From CAZSXS01 sp964611385 (GTDB lineage Bacteria; Bacillota; Clostridia; Lachnospirales; CAYPQA01): a stretch of 31,992 nucleotides of DNA. Of this stretch, positions 15,253 through 23,466 are shown piece by piece. Below the pieces are notes generated by a model that saw only the letters and a program-made list of their open reading frames with translations, searched no databases and had not been told where the DNA came from. The number at the start of each line of letters is the position of its first letter. The first letter of the stretch is position 1. Location of the stretch: the NCBI GenBank assembly GCA_964611385.1, contig CAZSXS010000038.1, positions 1 to 31,992 of the forward strand. The letters run 5' to 3'. The translations under genes were made by a program, and so were the position numbers.

Positions 15253-15570
15253 AAATGAATACCCCAAAGGCAATGACGAGGAGAAGTACATGCTTACCCA
15301 AAGCACAGAGAGAAGATGGCCGGTGTAAATCTTCATGCGGGTAGGATTTTTGGAAGTAGCCTCTGAGCTGTGAACCCAACGGAAAAAATTTTCCTAGTAG
15401 ATTTCAACGGAGTTTCCGCCGTTAAAAGGAAAGCGATATCGGTAAATCAGTCACGTTTAACTGAGTATAGACCCGTATCGGCAGAGTGCACAGGATTTTT
15501 TTGTTTCTGTGAATTTAGGTGGTACCGCGGCCTCGTTCGCCCTAAGCTTTTATAGCTTGGGGCTTTTTTA
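15253..15570 (+). promoter_or_regulatory. T-box leader (tRNA-Val-responsive)
   Basis: The T-box sequence AGGTGGTACCGCG is present at 15517-15529, just before a terminator. Upstream, a stem I region contains the expected AGTA-type and GAGC segments. The triplet GTA at 15356-15358, in the specifier position before GCCTCTGAG, is a valine codon and agrees with the downstream valS gene. Uncharged tRNA-Val should bind the specifier and the T-box bulge, favour the antiterminator and allow valS transcription. The family is certain; the specifier assignment is by pattern. Confidence 0.93.
15539..15569 (+). terminator. Conditional terminator of the valS T-box
   Basis: GCCCTAAGCT (15539-15548) pairs with AGCTTGGGGC (15554-15563) around a TTTAT loop, followed by six T. 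Confidence 0.92.
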
Positions 15571-15600
15571 TTGTCAAATTTTAAAGAAGGAGAAATGAAA

Positions 15601-18018
15601 ATGGAAAAGAAGTATGATTTTAACACCATGGAAAAAGAAATGCAGCAGCTTTGGGAGGGTCTGTATTCCTTTCAGGCGGAAGGAGAAGGGGAGGTTTACT
15701 CCATTGATACACCCCCACCTACGGTCAGCGGACAGTTGCATATTGGGCATATTTTCTCATATACCCAGGCTGAAATGATCGCTCGTTTCCAAAGGATGCA
15801 GGGCAAGAGGGTGTTTTACCCCTTTGGCTTTGATGATAACGGCCTACCGACAGAACGCCTAGTTGAGCGAGAGGAAGGGATCAAGGCTAAGGATGTGAGC
15901 CGCGCAGAATTTGTTGAACGGTGTCGAGCCGTCTCTCAGAAATACGAAGATGAATTCAAGACTCTTTGGAAGTCTATGGGCTTTTCGGTAGATTGGTCCC
16001 TCCAGTACGAAACCAACTCCCCAACAGTGGAAAAAATCTCCCAAAGCCTTTTCCTCGAACTGGCAAAGAGTGGGAAGACCTACATGAAAGAATCCCCGGT
16101 ATTGTGGTGCACCGAGTGCCAGACCTCTATCGCCCAAGCCGAGCTGGATGCGGTGGACGCAGAATCTAGCTTTAACTATATTGTTTTCAAACTCAAGGAG
16201 GAATGCAATCAAACAATCAAAAGACTAACAAACGAAAGTCAGAGAGGGGATCTTCAAACAGACGAAAGCCAAGACAAAGAGCTTATTGTCGCTACCACCA
16301 GGCCGGAACTTTTGGCGGGCTGCGTCTGTCTGTTCGTTCATCCCTCTGATCAGCGCTTTTCAGCTTACATTGGTAAGACGGCACTGGTTCCCCTTTATGA
16401 TTTTGAAATCCCCATCCTCGCGGATGAAGATGTAAGTCTGGACAAGGGGACAGGAATTGTAATGTGTGCAACCTTTGGAGATAGCACAGATGTAGACTGG
16501 TACGCTAAGCATCAACTCCCATACCGAAAGGTGATTCTCCAGGATGGAAGCATATCCCAAGACATAAAGCACATCGGAGGGATGAGAATCAAAGCTGCCA
16601 GGGCAAAAATCATCGAAATTTTGCATGAAAAGCAACTGCTCCTCCGCTCGGAAACCATCACCCATTCCACACCCATACACGAGCGCTGTGGAACCCATGT
16701 GGAGATCATCCCCTCCAAGCAGTGGTATATAGACATTCTGAGCGAAAAAGAGCGCTTCATCCAAGCAGCAGAGGAAATCAACTGGTATCCTTCTCAAATG
16801 AAAAATCGCTACCTGGCTTGGGTTGAAAATTTGAAATGGGACTGGTGCATATCCCGTCAGCGCTACTTTGGCATTCATTTTCCGCTTTGGTACTGTAAGG
16901 CTTGTGGACAAGTGGCTTTTGCCAAGGAAGAGGATCTGCCGCTCAATCCCCTTGAACAGCCGTATACGGGGACTTGTGCCTGTGGTTGTCAAGACTTTGT
17001 CCCAGAGGCAGCTGTACTGGACACCTGGGCCACTTCCTCCGTCACGCCCCAAATCAATGAACGTCTTGGCATTCAACTTGTTCCCATGAGCATGAGAACC
17101 CACGCTCACGAGATCATTCGAACTTGGACTTTTTATACCATTGTCCGAAGCCTCTATCATACTGGACAGCTTCCCTGGAAAGATCTAATGATCAGCGGCT
17201 TTGTATTGGCCGGAAAGGGAGAAAAAATCAGCAAGTCCAAGAACAACGCAAGTCTCTCTCCAAAGCAGCTCATCGAAAGTCATTCGGCCGATGCCCTCCG
17301 CTACTGGGCCGCAAGTGCTAAGCTTGGGACGGATTCCTATTTTTCAGAGGAGGAACTGAGGGGATCTAAGCGCTTTTTGACCAAGCTGTGGAACGCCTCC
17401 AAGTTTGCCCTTTCGCATTTGGAGGATATGGACATCCATCAGCAAGCCTTTCTGCCTGTAGATCGATGGATTATGGAAAGAAGCAAGGAGGTCATAGGTA
17501 AGGCTACACGATTTTTGAAGGAATACGAGGTAGGTGCCGCCAGGCATGAGATTGACCAGCTGTTTTGGCGGGATTTTTGTGACCACTATATAGAGATCGT
17601 CAAAGAACGGCTTTACCTCCCCGACATACACGGAGAAAAGGAAAGGCAATCCGGTCAGGCCGCCCTGTACTACAGCCTACTGACGCTCCTAAAGCTCTAT
17701 GCCATTTATGTCCCGCACATTACAGAAGCCATTTATCTTCCCTTTTTTAAGGACTATGAAAAGTCCCCTTCTATCCATCTTTTGCGCTGGGAACAAGCTC
17801 AAAGTCCGGACGAAGAACTACTTGGCTTTGGTGAACGCTTAAAGGAGTGTATTTCCCTTATGAGAAAGCAAAAGGCAGAAAGCAAGCTCTCTATACGAAC
17901 CGAACTGGATGTACTCACCATCGAAACCGAAGAAAAATATGCAAGTTATTTTGAGCTTTCAATAAACGACATCAAGGCCTGTTCCAATGCGAAAAGGATA
18001 GAGATAAAACTTTTATGA
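15601..18018 (+). CDS. valS: Valyl-tRNA synthetase
   Basis: A class I aminoacyl-tRNA synthetase that charges tRNA-Val. The HIGH motif is at residues 47-50 within PPPTVSGQLHIGH, and the KMSKS motif reads KISKS (542-546). A large editing (CP1) domain lies between them. The protein is 805 residues, shorter than the roughly 880 of common bacterial ValS. The C-terminus ends without an evident coiled-coil arm, and the overall shape resembles the shorter ValS form found in archaea and some bacteria. I chose ATG 15601 because the AAGGAG at 15587-15592 is 8 nt away; an in-frame ATG at 15595 is too close. It is controlled by the T-box. Confidence 0.95.
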   Translation: MEKKYDFNTMEKEMQQLWEGLYSFQAEGEGEVYSIDTPPPTVSGQLHIGHIFSYTQAEMIARFQRMQGKRVFYPFGFDDNGLPTERLVEREEGIKAKDVSRAEFVERCRAVSQKYEDEFKTLWKSMGFSVDWSLQYETNSPTVEKISQSLFLELAKSGKTYMKESPVLWCTECQTSIAQAELDAVDAESSFNYIVFKLKEECNQTIKRLTNESQRGDLQTDESQDKELIVATTRPELLAGCVCLFVHPSDQRFSAYIGKTALVPLYDFEIPILADEDVSLDKGTGIVMCATFGDSTDVDWYAKHQLPYRKVILQDGSISQDIKHIGGMRIKAARAKIIEILHEKQLLLRSETITHSTPIHERCGTHVEIIPSKQWYIDILSEKERFIQAAEEINWYPSQMKNRYLAWVENLKWDWCISRQRYFGIHFPLWYCKACGQVAFAKEEDLPLNPLEQPYTGTCACGCQDFVPEAAVLDTWATSSVTPQINERLGIQLVPMSMRTHAHEIIRTWTFYTIVRSLYHTGQLPWKDLMISGFVLAGKGEKISKSKNNASLSPKQLIESHSADALRYWAASAKLGTDSYFSEEELRGSKRFLTKLWNASKFALSHLEDMDIHQQAFLPVDRWIMERSKEVIGKATRFLKEYEVGAARHEIDQLFWRDFCDHYIEIVKERLYLPDIHGEKERQSGQAALYYSLLTLLKLYAIYVPHITEAIYLPFFKDYEKSPSIHLLRWEQAQSPDEELLGFGERLKECISLMRKQKAESKLSIRTELDVLTIETEEKYASYFELSINDIKACSNAKRIEIKLL

Positions 18019-18030
18019 AAGCTTCAAAAC

Positions 18031-18057
18031 TTTTCAAGGCAGTTATTCGTCTATAAT
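18031..18057 (+). promoter_or_regulatory. Possible promoter of the RsiV-like gene
   Basis: A TATAAT at 18052-18057 has only a weak -35 candidate (TTTTCA, 18031-18036, 15-nt spacer). No terminator was found after valS, so read-through is also possible. Confidence 0.35.
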
Positions 18058-18148
18058 TATAGAACAAAATACAAACATTTGCTCATAAGCTTAGAATAAA
18101 TGGAAAAGCTAGATGCTAAGGGCACATGAAAAAAGGAGAGCAATTGAA

Positions 18149-18940
18149 ATGAAGAATAATGAAAAAAGAAAAGAAGTAAAAAATGGGTTTATCGGAGTGA
18201 CTGCCTCTTTGTTTTTGGTCATCGCAGCAGCAACGATAGCGCTTAATGCAAGTCAAACCTTCGCTTCAACCGTAGCAGAACTGCCAGGCATGAGCAAAGT
18301 AGTCCGAATTTTAACCTTTGGAAAATTCGAATACAAGGAAAACGGCTTTATGGCTACCATTGAGATGCCACAGATTGAAGGCTTGGAGAATAAAGAGCTA
18401 GAAAGGCAAATTAACGACAACTTTCTCGATTATTCCGAAGAGCTGATCAAAACCTTCCTTGCCGACATGAAGAATTTGAAGGAAAATTTCCCAGGGGAAG
18501 AAGTCCATATGGGCATTCAGTCAGGGTACACCATCAAGACCGATAACGAAGAAGTTCTAGCTTTTGATCTCTATATGGTCAATATGGTAGGCTCTTCCTC
18601 TACAATCCATAAGTACTATACCATTGACAAAAAGACTCAAACCCTATTGAGCCTCCCAGGCCTGTTTAAGGAAGACTCAAACTATCGTGAAGTCATCAGC
18701 CACTATATAAAGGAAGAAATGAAGCGGCAAAACGAAGCCGGCACAAGCTACTACTGGACAAAGGAAGACACAAGTGCAGAAGTCTTTGATCTGATCAAGG
18801 AAGACCAAAGCTTCTACATTAATAATGAAGGAAACCTAGTCATTTGCTTTGACAAATACGAAGTAGGCCCCGGCTCCAGCGGAAGCCCAGAGTTTATCAT
18901 CCCTAACGATGTCATTAAAGACATTAAGGTTAATAATTAA
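18149..18940 (+). CDS. Membrane-anchored RsiV-like protein (DUF3298)
   Basis: A 263-residue protein with a short basic N-terminus, one membrane segment (about 14-36) and a large outer domain. The segments YYTIDKKTQTLLSLPGLFK and FDKYEVGPGSSGSPEFIIP match the DUF3298 domain of RsiV, the Bacillus anti-sigma-V factor whose outer domain binds lysozyme. RsiV has a cytoplasmic sigma-binding part before the membrane segment. Here only about 13 residues precede it, and no sigma factor gene is adjacent. A function as an anti-sigma factor is therefore doubtful, and a surface sensor or lysozyme-binding role is more likely. I chose ATG 18149 for its AAAGGAG ribosome binding site; an ATG at 18113 has none. 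Confidence 0.82.
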   Translation: MKNNEKRKEVKNGFIGVTASLFLVIAAATIALNASQTFASTVAELPGMSKVVRILTFGKFEYKENGFMATIEMPQIEGLENKELERQINDNFLDYSEELIKTFLADMKNLKENFPGEEVHMGIQSGYTIKTDNEEVLAFDLYMVNMVGSSSTIHKYYTIDKKTQTLLSLPGLFKEDSNYREVISHYIKEEMKRQNEAGTSYYWTKEDTSAEVFDLIKEDQSFYINNEGNLVICFDKYEVGPGSSGSPEFIIPNDVIKDIKVNN

Positions 18941-18957
18941 TCTTAGGTCTTTCTAAA

Positions 18958-18996
18958 ACCCACCTCCCTCCACCTTTCAAAAAAGCCGGACGTGGG
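18958..18996 (+). repeat. Repeat family B, copy 3
   Basis: A C-rich arm runs into TTTCAAAAAAGCCGGACGTGGG (core 18975-18996), starting 18 nt after the stop of the RsiV-like gene and reading with it. It faces copy 4 as an inverted repeat about 95 nt away. Confidence 0.75.
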
Positions 18997-19090
18997 GGTT
19001 GAAAGTAAGATCCCATGTGAATCTAAAAAGAGACCTGATACAAATTCACAAAATTTGCACCCATCCCAACCCCTTTCTCTTATCCAGCGT

Positions 19091-19135
19091 CCCATGTCCG
19101 GCTTTTTGAAAAGGAATGGAAGGGGGGGAGTGGAG
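19091..19135 (-). repeat. Repeat family B, copy 4 (inverted)
   Basis: CCCATGTCCGGCTTTTTGAAAA (19091-19112) followed by a G-rich arm is the reverse complement of copy 3 with few changes. Copies 3 and 4 bracket a 175-bp segment that could fold into one long hairpin or represent a small non-autonomous element. The spacer 18997-19090 holds only a weak CAAATT/AATTTG hairpin. Confidence 0.75.
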
Positions 19136-19170
19136 TGAACCACGGTATTAATTTTTAAAGGAGGCACTGT

Positions 19171-21684
19171 ATGAAACGCCCGCTGCCCTTTGTTTTGCTT
19201 TTTTTCGTCTTCGGAATCCTGTTGAGGGTTTTTGACTTGGAGCCTGTGTTCTTTTATATTCTGATTGCCGCTTGCGTCGGCCTCTGTGTTGCCTTGTCTG
19301 TAGCCTATAAACAGCTCTTTGCCTTTGTGCTTCTTCTCGCCGTGGCAGTGGGCTTTTTTCGTATCAGCCAAAGTCTGAACGTCAAGTCAATCGAAATAGA
19401 TGGCTTCTTGGATGAGCCCGTTACGGTCGTCGGTAAGATTTCCGAAATTTACCCAAATAACCAATTTGATTTAAAGACTGAAAGTTTTACATATAATGAA
19501 GAAATAATTGAAAAAGTACTTAAAATACGGGTAAATCTGAAAGAGAAGAAGGATTTAAGAGTTGGCGATGAGCTGAAGGTGTACGGAACACTGGAAGCGC
19601 TAAGCGGGCAAAAGAATCCCGGCGGCTATAATGAATTTGTGTACCTACGGGCAAGAAAGATTCAGTATAAGCTGTATGGCAGTGTCCTCGAAACCTACGC
19701 CTATAAACCTAGCCTCTTGGAGCAAATCCGAAGCGGACGTAACTACCTGGCCGATACCTTCGATAAAGCCCTCCCCCAACAAGAAGCCGGAATCATCAAA
19801 TCCATGATCCTGGGTGATAAAAGCGACCTAGACGAGGAAACCAAAAACCTGTACAGAGAAAGTGGCATCTACCATATTCTGGTTATCTCCGGCCTCCATA
19901 TCTCTATTTTGTTTCTGAGTCTGTCCCGCCTGTCTTACTTCTTGAGAGCGAAGCTTCGGGTTCTCGTTGCTCTCTCAGCAATTATCTTTTATACCTTTTT
20001 GACAGGCGCTTCTGTTCCCGTGGTTCGAGCCCTGATTGTGTGTGCAGTTTTTATCGCCGCCCAACTTTTTGAGTACGAGGAAGACCCTATTAACTCAGCT
20101 GCCATCGCCGCCATTGTTCTGCTGCTTTATGAGCCCCTAAATTTGCTGGATATCGGGTTTCAATATTCCTTTACAGCTGTTTTTGGCATCCTATTGCTTT
20201 CAAAGCCGATTGAACAGTGCCTAAATGCCCTTGGAAACCATCGTTTCTTCCGCTTCCTCTCCCACACCTTCCACCTGAAAAATAAACTCACCGACAAGCT
20301 TACCGACAAAAATGGAACCAATCACTTCACTAAATACATAAGTCCCATCATAGCCGCTTCCCTGTCTACCAGCCTGATTACCGGCTACTATTTTTATTAC
20401 ATACTCCCCTATAGCATCTTTGCCAATGCCATCATCTTGCCTACTGTTAGCATCATTCTCTTAGTCAGCGCCGTGGCCGGTCTGGTAGGACTCATCAGCA
20501 CCAGTGTCATGAGCTTTTTGCTCGGAATCGTTTACTACCTGCTGCGGTTTTATACAATCGTCTGTACCTTTTTCCAGAATCTTCCCTATGCAAAAATCAT
20601 TACGGGTAGATGGAGCCTGCTTTCTATCGGTTTCTTTCTTCTCCTCGTTGCCCTGTTCGCCTATGCCTTTCAAAGCTTTGAACAGCAGAGAAAAATAGCC
20701 CTTCGCTTCTTTTATGGTGTTCTGGGACTTTATTTCCTTACGAATCTGACCCTTGCCCTGCTCCCCAAGCCAGTGAGAGTTGCTATGTTAGATGTGTCTC
20801 AGGGGGATTGCTTTGTGATTACCCAGGGACAAAGCTGCTATGTCATTGATGGCGGAGGTTGGTTCAATACTCCGGAAGGGCAAAACACAGGTACAAAGGT
20901 CTTGCTGCCTTATCTTCATTTTTTAGGCATACGGGATGTAGAAGGGCTGTTTATAAGCCATGAGGATTCTGATCACGCCACAGGGGCTTTGGAAATCCTA
21001 GGCAAAATCAAAATCAAAAATATCTTCACCACTCCCTATATCAATAAAGCCTCTCATATCTACAGACAATTGGAGGTCTTTTCCAAAGAAAAACAAGTTC
21101 CCATCCATTTCTTGTCTACCGGAGACGAAATTCAAGAAAATAACTCCCCCTTCTTAGCAAAGAACATAAAAAAAGACATGTTAATGTTAACATGTCTTTA
21201 CCCCCTCGCTCCCAGTAATACAGAAAGCTTTCCAGGCAGTTTTAACAGTGATGAAAACGATACTTCTTTGGTCTTACTTTTAAGCTATGGTGATACGGAT
21301 TTTTGCTTTACGGGGGATATCGGGGCCCAGGCTGAACGGGATCTACTGGAAAACAAGCAGATTCCTGCCAGCCTGAGGGAAAAACTGCAAAGCGTGGAGG
21401 TGCTGAAACTAGCACACCATGGCTCTAATTATTCAAACTCCGAGGCCTTTTTAAACTATCTGGATCCAGAGTTCAGCCTAGTCAGTGCCGGTAAAAATAA
21501 CATCTATAAGCACCCCGGTCGCTACACGCTCGAAAGATTAAAGGAACAGGAAATCCCCTTACTAAGCACGATTGATCTAGGAGCAGTGCTTCTGGAAACC
21601 GACGGTAGCAGAATAAAAATTATGAATCTTAAAAAATCCATAAGGCCTCTTGGAAGCGAAATGGAAAAGATTATTCAAAAATAA
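19171..21684 (+). CDS. comEC: ComEC/Rec2 DNA-uptake channel
   Basis: An 837-residue polytopic membrane protein. An N-terminal DUF4131-like region (two or more membrane segments plus an outer domain to about 190) precedes the Competence domain. The latter contains GIYHILVISGLHISIL and a run of membrane segments to about residue 535. The C-terminal metallo-beta-lactamase-like domain starts near LDVSQGDCF (540-548). It has the metal motif HEDSDH (597-602) and a later LAHHGSNYSNS. In competent bacteria ComEC carries single-stranded DNA across the membrane, and the C-terminal domain may act as a nuclease. No other competence gene is in the window. The ATG follows AAAGGAGG. It converges with murC. 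Confidence 0.95.
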   Translation: MKRPLPFVLLFFVFGILLRVFDLEPVFFYILIAACVGLCVALSVAYKQLFAFVLLLAVAVGFFRISQSLNVKSIEIDGFLDEPVTVVGKISEIYPNNQFDLKTESFTYNEEIIEKVLKIRVNLKEKKDLRVGDELKVYGTLEALSGQKNPGGYNEFVYLRARKIQYKLYGSVLETYAYKPSLLEQIRSGRNYLADTFDKALPQQEAGIIKSMILGDKSDLDEETKNLYRESGIYHILVISGLHISILFLSLSRLSYFLRAKLRVLVALSAIIFYTFLTGASVPVVRALIVCAVFIAAQLFEYEEDPINSAAIAAIVLLLYEPLNLLDIGFQYSFTAVFGILLLSKPIEQCLNALGNHRFFRFLSHTFHLKNKLTDKLTDKNGTNHFTKYISPIIAASLSTSLITGYYFYYILPYSIFANAIILPTVSIILLVSAVAGLVGLISTSVMSFLLGIVYYLLRFYTIVCTFFQNLPYAKIITGRWSLLSIGFFLLLVALFAYAFQSFEQQRKIALRFFYGVLGLYFLTNLTLALLPKPVRVAMLDVSQGDCFVITQGQSCYVIDGGGWFNTPEGQNTGTKVLLPYLHFLGIRDVEGLFISHEDSDHATGALEILGKIKIKNIFTTPYINKASHIYRQLEVFSKEKQVPIHFLSTGDEIQENNSPFLAKNIKKDMLMLTCLYPLAPSNTESFPGSFNSDENDTSLVLLLSYGDTDFCFTGDIGAQAERDLLENKQIPASLREKLQSVEVLKLAHHGSNYSNSEAFLNYLDPEFSLVSAGKNNIYKHPGRYTLERLKEQEIPLLSTIDLGAVLLETDGSRIKIMNLKKSIRPLGSEMEKIIQK
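21172..21199. other. 13-bp perfect inverted repeat inside comEC
   Basis: AAAGACATGTTAA (21172-21184) and TTAACATGTCTTT (21187-21199) are separated by two bases, within the metallo-beta-lactamase part of comEC. With the A-run before and T-run at the end it looks like a weak intragenic terminator or pause site. Confidence 0.6.
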
Positions 21685-21738
21685 CAGGGGCATAAAAAAG
21701 CAATAAAAAATTTAGCGTCATTTATTGGTGTAAAACTT

Positions 21739-21768
21739 GGTGGATAACTTTGTGGATATTGTGGATAA
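21739..21768 (+). other. Cluster of DnaA-box-like 9-mers
   Basis: TGTGGATAA (21760-21768) is a consensus DnaA box. GGTGGATAA (21739-21747) and TGTGGATAT (21751-21759) each differ by one base. TTATACACA (21822-21830), on the opposite strand within murC, also fits. They lie between the converging comEC and murC genes. The gap 21685-21768 contains no clear terminator. Confidence 0.5.
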
Positions 21769-23124
21769 CTATCTTAATAAGAGGCTTTCTGCTATTAAGT
21801 TTATGTCTCCAGCTCCCATAGTTATACACAGGTCTTTGTGGAAACAATTTTCCAGGATAAAATTTTCAGCTTCAGCGAAACTGCCAAAATATGTCGCCTT
21901 CACTCCGTTTTTGTTTAGCGCCTTAGCTAAATCTCTGGAATGCACCTCTCCCAAGTCCGGCTCCCGGGCAGAATAAATATCAACCAACATAACCTCATCC
22001 GCCTGATAAAAGGCTTCGGAAAACTCTTTCATCAAAGCCTTGGTGCGGGTAAAGGTGTGTGGCTGGTAAACACACCAGAGTTTTCTGTGCGGAATATGCT
22101 TGGCAGCCTCCAGGCTGGCCTTGATTTCGGTGGGATGATGGGCATAGTCATCAATGATTGTAAACCCTCTGCATTCCCCCAGAATTTCAAAGCGGCGTTT
22201 TGTCCCCGTGAAACTTGAAACACCTTGAAGTAATTCTTCCCAGCTTAAGCCAAGCAGATATCCGGCGGCACAGGCTGCGAGTGCATTGAGGATATTGTGC
22301 TTTCCTTTGACTTGAAGTTGGACTCTCCCCATGGGCTTTGCCTTGTATAAAAGGGTGAAGGCAGTGTTGCCGTTTTCATCATAAACAATGTCTGTTGGGC
22401 TGAAGTCTGCATTCTGAAAGCCAAAGGTCAAAAGCTTGCAACGTAAGCCCGCCGTGACAGAGTCAAAATTTTGAATGTCTTTGTTGATGACTAAGCCTTC
22501 CTTGCAATTTTCAGCAAATTTGTGAAAGGAGGCTTGGATCGCTGCCAAGTCCTTAAAGTAATCCAGATGATCTTCTTCGATATTTAAAATGACTCCGACC
22601 CTGGGCCGAAAGCTAAGAAAACTGTCATGGTATTCGCAAGCCTCCGCCACAAAATAATCACTCTGCCCCATCCGTAAGTTGCTGTTGATGGAGGGTAAGA
22701 CCCCGCCTAAGCTTAGGGTGGGGTCTTTTTTTGCGCAAAGTAAAATCTCTGAGAGCATGGAGGTACAGGTGGTTTTGCCATGGGTTCCGGAGATAGCCGC
22801 AGATAATGAATATTCCTCCATCAAATCGCCCAAAAGCTCTGCTCTTGTAAGTAGCTTAATGCCCTTGTCCCTGGCGGCCAGCAACTCCGGGTTGTCGCTG
22901 CCAATGGCTGCGTTATAGATTACAGACTCCACATCATCTGTCAGATTTTCGTAAGCGTGACCCACATAGACCTTTACACCGATCTGGCTTAAATGCTCTG
23001 TTAGGGACGACGCGTTTTTATCTGAGCCACTGACTACGCAACCTCTCCTATGTAAAATTTCAGCCAATCCGCTCATGCTGATCCCGCCGATACCAATAAA
23101 GTGAACCCGTTTATAATTTCTCAT
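21769..23124 (-). CDS. murC: UDP-N-acetylmuramate--L-alanine ligase
   Basis: MurC adds L-alanine to UDP-MurNAc, the first amino acid of the peptidoglycan stem peptide. The 451-residue length is typical. The N-terminal Rossmann motif HFIGIGGISMSG (8-19), the ATP-binding GTHGKTT (113-119), the DDYAHHPTE segment and the YQPHTFTRT segment are all present. The ATG follows AGGAGG. It stands alone rather than in a mur/dcw cluster, as in several Firmicutes. A TATAAT on the minus strand (23161-23166) is the likely -10; its -35 is weak. Confidence 0.96.
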   Translation of the reverse strand: MRNYKRVHFIGIGGISMSGLAEILHRRGCVVSGSDKNASSLTEHLSQIGVKVYVGHAYENLTDDVESVIYNAAIGSDNPELLAARDKGIKLLTRAELLGDLMEEYSLSAAISGTHGKTTCTSMLSEILLCAKKDPTLSLGGVLPSINSNLRMGQSDYFVAEACEYHDSFLSFRPRVGVILNIEEDHLDYFKDLAAIQASFHKFAENCKEGLVINKDIQNFDSVTAGLRCKLLTFGFQNADFSPTDIVYDENGNTAFTLLYKAKPMGRVQLQVKGKHNILNALAACAAGYLLGLSWEELLQGVSSFTGTKRRFEILGECRGFTIIDDYAHHPTEIKASLEAAKHIPHRKLWCVYQPHTFTRTKALMKEFSEAFYQADEVMLVDIYSAREPDLGEVHSRDLAKALNKNGVKATYFGSFAEAENFILENCFHKDLCITMGAGDINLIAESLLLR

Positions 23125-23160
23125 ACTTTCCTCCTAATAGCATTACTTCATTACACTTTA

Positions 23161-23166
23161 ATTATA
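23161..23166 (-). promoter_or_regulatory. -10 box of murC
   Basis: TATAAT on the minus strand, about 37 nt upstream of the murC start. There is no good -35 at the expected distance. Confidence 0.45.
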
Positions 23167-23346
23167 CTATATTTTTCTAAAACATAAACCACCGAAGGTA
23201 AAATTTTCAAAGGATTTATATGTAAGCATTCCTCATACACGGAATTTTGAATAAGGGTAAATTCTTTACTTTTCAATAAAATAGAGTGAAATCACGGTTA
23301 TTGTGTTGGATTGAATAAAAATTTTGTTCACTTTTCAGAAAAGCTA

Positions 23347-23375
23347 TTGACAATTTATCTTTATTACATTAATAT
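23347..23375 (+). promoter_or_regulatory. Promoter of glgC-glgD(-spoVG)
   Basis: TTGACA (23347-23352), a 17-nt spacer and TAATAT (23370-23375) lie about 85 nt upstream of the glgC ATG. The rest of 23167-23466 is A+T-rich and I see no other element in it. Confidence 0.75.
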
Positions 23376-23466
23376 TAAGCTATTACAAATTATACCAAAT
23401 CTATTGTAACTAACTCTTAGCATATCGTTTTCAGTCAATGAATGTCATAAACGGGAGGTATGTGGT

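Noticed and set aside
16360..17160. 266-codon open frame on the minus strand inside valS
   Set aside because: It is fully antisense to a well-supported valS with HIGH and KMSKS motifs, has no ribosome binding site and no recognisable domain.
21739..21830. Origin of replication
   Set aside because: DnaA-like boxes are present, but there is no dnaA, dnaN or long A+T-rich unwinding region. Kept only as a possible DnaA-binding cluster.
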